Shown here piece by piece: positions 20,971-22,814 of a stretch of 22,814 bases of DNA. Origin of the DNA: Bacteroidales bacterium UBA4772 (lineage in GTDB: Bacteria; Bacteroidota; Bacteroidia; Bacteroidales; VadinHA17); contig DHHM01000020.1 of assembly GCA_002403305.1 (NCBI GenBank), positions 1-22,814 on the forward strand, read 5' to 3'. Made by a program: the position numbers and the translations under genes. Position 1 is the first letter of the stretch. Each line of letters begins with the position of its first letter. Under the pieces are notes generated by a model, which was not told the DNA's origin, did not search any database, and worked only from the letters and a program-made list of their open reading frames with translations.

Positions 20971-22350
20971 TTACAGATTTTTAACAATATCTGTCACATT
21001 GGCTGCCAGCTTTTCTGCTCTCTCCCTGTCTCTCTCCTCGGCATAAACACGGATTATAGGCTCAGTGTTCGATTTGCGTATCTGCACCCATCCGGAGGGG
21101 AGGTCAAGTTTGATGCCGTCACGGATGTCCTGGGAGGCCTCAGGATATTCCCTGGCCAGCACCCTGCCCAGTTCTGCCAGATCTGTATCCCCCGTCAGTT
21201 CAACCCTCTTCTTGGCAATAAAATAGTCGGGGTACCGGCGCCGCAGGCTGCTGCACGATATTTTCTCATGCGCCAGGTGTGTCAGGAAGAGTGCTGCGCC
21301 TGCAAGCGCGTCCCTGCCGTAGTGCAGTGCGGGGTATATCACACCGCCGTTGCCTTCGCCGCCGATTACAGCTCCTGTGCGCTTCATCTCAGCCACTACG
21401 TTTACCTCCCCCACCGGGGCGGAGCTGTAGGTGCATCCGTGACCCTCGGTAACATCTCTCAGGGCTCTTGTCGACGACATGTTGGATACGGTGGGTCCTT
21501 TGCTGTGTGACAGTATATGATCGGCCACGGAGACCAGGGTATATTCCTCCCCGAACATCGATCCGTCTTCACAGACAATCGCCAGGCGGTCGACATCCGG
21601 ATCGACCACGAAGCCGAGATGGGCTCCTTCTTCCTTCACCACACGTGATATTTCGCCGAGATGCTCCGGCAGAGGCTCAGGATTGTGCGGGAAGAGTCCC
21701 GTAGGTTCACAGTAGAGCTCTATGACCCTCTTAACCCCAAGTGCCTTGAGAAGGGTTGGCATGGCCAGTCCGCCAACGGAATTTACCGCATCTACGGCCA
21801 CGGTGAAGCCGGCAGCGGCAATGGCCTCGACGTCAACCAGGGGCATGGCAATAACAGCCTCAACATGCTTTTCAGTCCAGCCCGGGTCACCTGTCTGTTG
21901 GCCCAGTTTATCGTAGCTCACATAGTCAAAATCCTCCCTCTCTGCGATGGCAAGAACCTCCCTGCCGTCAGCGTCGCTGAGAAACTCCCCCGCCTCATTC
22001 AGCAGCTTCAGGGCATTCCACTGTGCGGGATTGTGGCTGGCAGTGAGTATTATCCCGCCTCCGGCACCGAGTCCTGTCACCGCGATCTCAACCGTCGGGG
22101 TGGTCACCAGTCCGGCATCAACAACGTCAATGCCCACACTTCGCAATGACGCATTCACCAGCGCCGCCACCATCTCACCCGAAACCCTGGCATCCCTGCC
22201 GGTAACCACCTTATGGGCTCCCTTGCCGCGGCGTTTAAGCCAGGTGCCGTAAGCTGAGGAAAATTTTACGATATCGGGTGGGGTGAGTGACTCACCGGGC
22301 CTGCCGCCAATGGTCCCCCTGATGCCGGAGATGGATTTTATCAGTGCCAT
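20971..22350 (-). CDS. glmM: Phosphoglucosamine mutase (alpha-D-phosphohexomutase family)
   Basis: A 459-residue phosphohexomutase with the four expected motifs: the phosphoserine loop TASHNP (Ser105), the metal-binding loop DPDVDR (Asp250, Asp252, Asp254), the sugar-binding loop GEGNGG (331-336) and the phosphate-binding loop RKSNTEPIIRVYAE near the C-terminus. GlmM interconverts glucosamine-6-phosphate and glucosamine-1-phosphate for UDP-GlcNAc and cell-wall synthesis. The GEGNGG form of loop 3 differs from the GEQSG form of classic proteobacterial GlmM and is shared with phosphomannomutase/phosphoglucomutase-like homologues, so the exact sugar specificity is slightly uncertain. The gene stands alone: divergent from the plus-strand gene at 22438 and 159 bp upstream of the adaptor gene. 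Confidence 0.9.
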   Translation of the reverse strand: MALIKSISGIRGTIGGRPGESLTPPDIVKFSSAYGTWLKRRGKGAHKVVTGRDARVSGEMVAALVNASLRSVGIDVVDAGLVTTPTVEIAVTGLGAGGGIILTASHNPAQWNALKLLNEAGEFLSDADGREVLAIAEREDFDYVSYDKLGQQTGDPGWTEKHVEAVIAMPLVDVEAIAAAGFTVAVDAVNSVGGLAMPTLLKALGVKRVIELYCEPTGLFPHNPEPLPEHLGEISRVVKEEGAHLGFVVDPDVDRLAIVCEDGSMFGEEYTLVSVADHILSHSKGPTVSNMSSTRALRDVTEGHGCTYSSAPVGEVNVVAEMKRTGAVIGGEGNGGVIYPALHYGRDALAGAALFLTHLAHEKISCSSLRRRYPDYFIAKKRVELTGDTDLAELGRVLAREYPEASQDIRDGIKLDLPSGWVQIRKSNTEPIIRVYAEERDRERAEKLAANVTDIVKNL

Positions 22351-22372
22351 TTTCAGTTTGTTTATCCGACTG

Positions 22373-22380
22373 CAAAGGTG
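22373..22380 (-). promoter_or_regulatory. Possible -7 box for glmM
   Basis: On the minus strand CACCTTTGCA resembles the TAnnTTTG element as commonly extended in Bacteroidales (-CCTTTGCA), 22 bp before the glmM ATG. The first base deviates from the consensus, and no clear -33 box is seen. Confidence 0.3.
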
Positions 22381-22415
22381 CGAAAAAGATCGGGGAGAAA
22401 ACCGTTAATTAGTTG

Positions 22416-22423
22416 TAAATTTG
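22416..22423 (+). promoter_or_regulatory. Possible -7 box for the divergent plus-strand gene
   Basis: TAAATTTG fully matches TAnnTTTG and ends 14 bp before the ATG at 22438, so the transcript would have a very short leader. It lies back to back with the proposed glmM box, giving a compact divergent promoter region of under 90 bp. Confidence 0.4.
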
Positions 22424-22437
22424 CACCCTGAAAAATA

Positions 22438-22814
22438 ATGAGCATGAGTAAAATGTCGGGGAAACCGTCACAGAGAAGATCCGCGGGAGAGGCCACACGC
22501 AAGACGGGAACGACTCCCGGAAGGGCATCAGCCGGGAGGAGAGCCACGGGGCCAGAAACCGAGGGAGCGGACGGGAGGCGACCAGCCGGGAAAACCGCGG
22601 GGTCACCCGGGAGGAGAAGCGCCGGACCGTCACAGAGAAGATCCGCGGGATCTGCTGAAAACAGAACGGGAAGGTCACCCGAACCCGGGGCCGCGGGAGC
22701 ATCCAGGCAAGGAGCCGCCGTGGCACCTCCGGGGAGAACTGCCACCTCAGCCGGAAAGAGAACCCCCGCTTATGCCGGAAAGAGAACTGCCGCTTCTGCC
22801 GGAAAGAGAACTCC
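22438..22814 (+). CDS. Basic, disordered repeat N-terminus of an unidentified protein (runs off window)
   Basis: The plus strand is open from ATG 22438 to the window end (125 full codons). The product begins MSMSKMSGKPSQRRSAGE and is almost entirely Arg, Lys, Gly, Ser, Ala, Pro and Thr, with no hydrophobic core, so it is strongly basic and predicted disordered. Repeats are visible: a PSQRRSAG unit occurs twice, and AGKRT recurs at an 8-residue period near the edge. Such RNA-binding-like extensions precede the catalytic domain of RluB/RsuA-type pseudouridine synthases in many Bacteroidota, so that is one candidate, but no catalytic sequence is visible here. Frames open on the opposite strand are GC-driven shadows. 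The match of a -7 box 14 bp upstream supports this start. Confidence 0.65.
   Translation, partial: MSMSKMSGKPSQRRSAGEATRKTGTTPGRASAGRRATGPETEGADGRRPAGKTAGSPGRRSAGPSQRRSAGSAENRTGRSPEPGAAGASRQGAAVAPPGRTATSAGKRTPAYAGKRTAASAGKRT
22468..22814 (+). repeat. Short DNA repeats inside the basic N-terminal region
   Basis: A 24-base block starting CCGTCACAGAGAAGATCC near 22467 recurs exactly near 22627. GCCGGAAAGAGAAC occurs three times at a 24-base period (22750, 22774, 22798) up to the window edge and may continue beyond. Exact identity at the DNA level points to recent expansion by slippage or unequal recombination. Confidence 0.75.

Noticed and set aside
22362..22745. Long minus-strand frames at the right end rich in Pro/Ala/Leu
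   Set aside because: They are GC-driven shadows of the basic repeat protein on the plus strand; the plus frame has a promoter-like -7 box, a sensible start and consistent Arg/Lys repeats.
1..22814. tRNA or rRNA genes, CRISPR arrays, insertion sequences, integrases
   Set aside because: None recognised on reading both strands; there are no regularly spaced repeats of CRISPR type and no transposase or integrase motifs.

Overview
The window looks like a contig from an anaerobic member of the Bacteroidota (Bacteroidales/Marinilabiliales-like; the exact lineage cannot be fixed by eye). The pointers are a single-chain SecDF fusion, a TIGR02757 protein, an Mrp ATPase of the form lacking the C-terminal CxxC, mostly absent Shine-Dalgarno sequences, and several matches to the Bacteroidota -7 promoter element TAnnTTTG. 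Almost every gene is on the minus strand; only the partial gene at the right end (22438 onward) is on the plus strand.

Region 1 (about 1-10470, visibly AT-rich) is one tightly packed, co-directional array of iron-sulfur, metal and thiol genes. In order of transcription (right to left) it holds: a DUF134/UPF0251 DNA-binding protein, an unannotated 38-codon Cys/His ORF, two NifX/ORP-type small proteins, an ARMT1-like (DUF89) protein, a radical SAM protein (frameshifted), a peptide deformylase, HdrC-like and HdrB-like subunits (hdrB carries an in-frame TAA), a CoA-disulfide-reductase-like flavoprotein, a hotdog thioesterase, a CGGC-domain protein, two MinD-type ATPases with inserted ferredoxin modules, an Mrp ATPase, and the N-terminus of a NikR-like regulator cut by the window edge. 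The core (ORP/NifX-type proteins, two MinD-ferredoxin ATPases, Mrp, DUF134) resembles the orange-protein (ORP) system known from anaerobes such as Desulfovibrio. Here it is joined to HdrB/HdrC without HdrA, a CoA-disulfide-reductase-like enzyme, CGGC, thioesterase and NikR genes. A convincing Bacteroidota promoter with a near-perfect 24-bp palindrome between its -33 and -7 boxes lies directly upstream of the DUF134 gene and could drive the whole array.

Region 2 (about 10470-10917) is a junction. It holds a short broken ORF of unknown identity and sits where base composition changes abruptly from AT-rich to GC-rich.

Region 3 (10918-22350, GC-richer) carries ordinary Bacteroidota genes: tatA-lolD-TIGR02757 protein with ATGA overlaps; secDF; a TolC / MacB-type permease / MacA-type adaptor efflux operon ending in a strong intrinsic terminator; and glmM. 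The TatA homologue has an unusual tail of eight 11-residue repeats. Divergent from glmM, a plus-strand gene begins with a very basic, repetitive, disordered N-terminus and runs off the window.

Two genes in region 1 and the junction ORF each carry a single-base-type lesion (TAA, frameshift, TGA). These may be assembly or sequencing errors, or real decay of a transferred island; reads are needed to tell.
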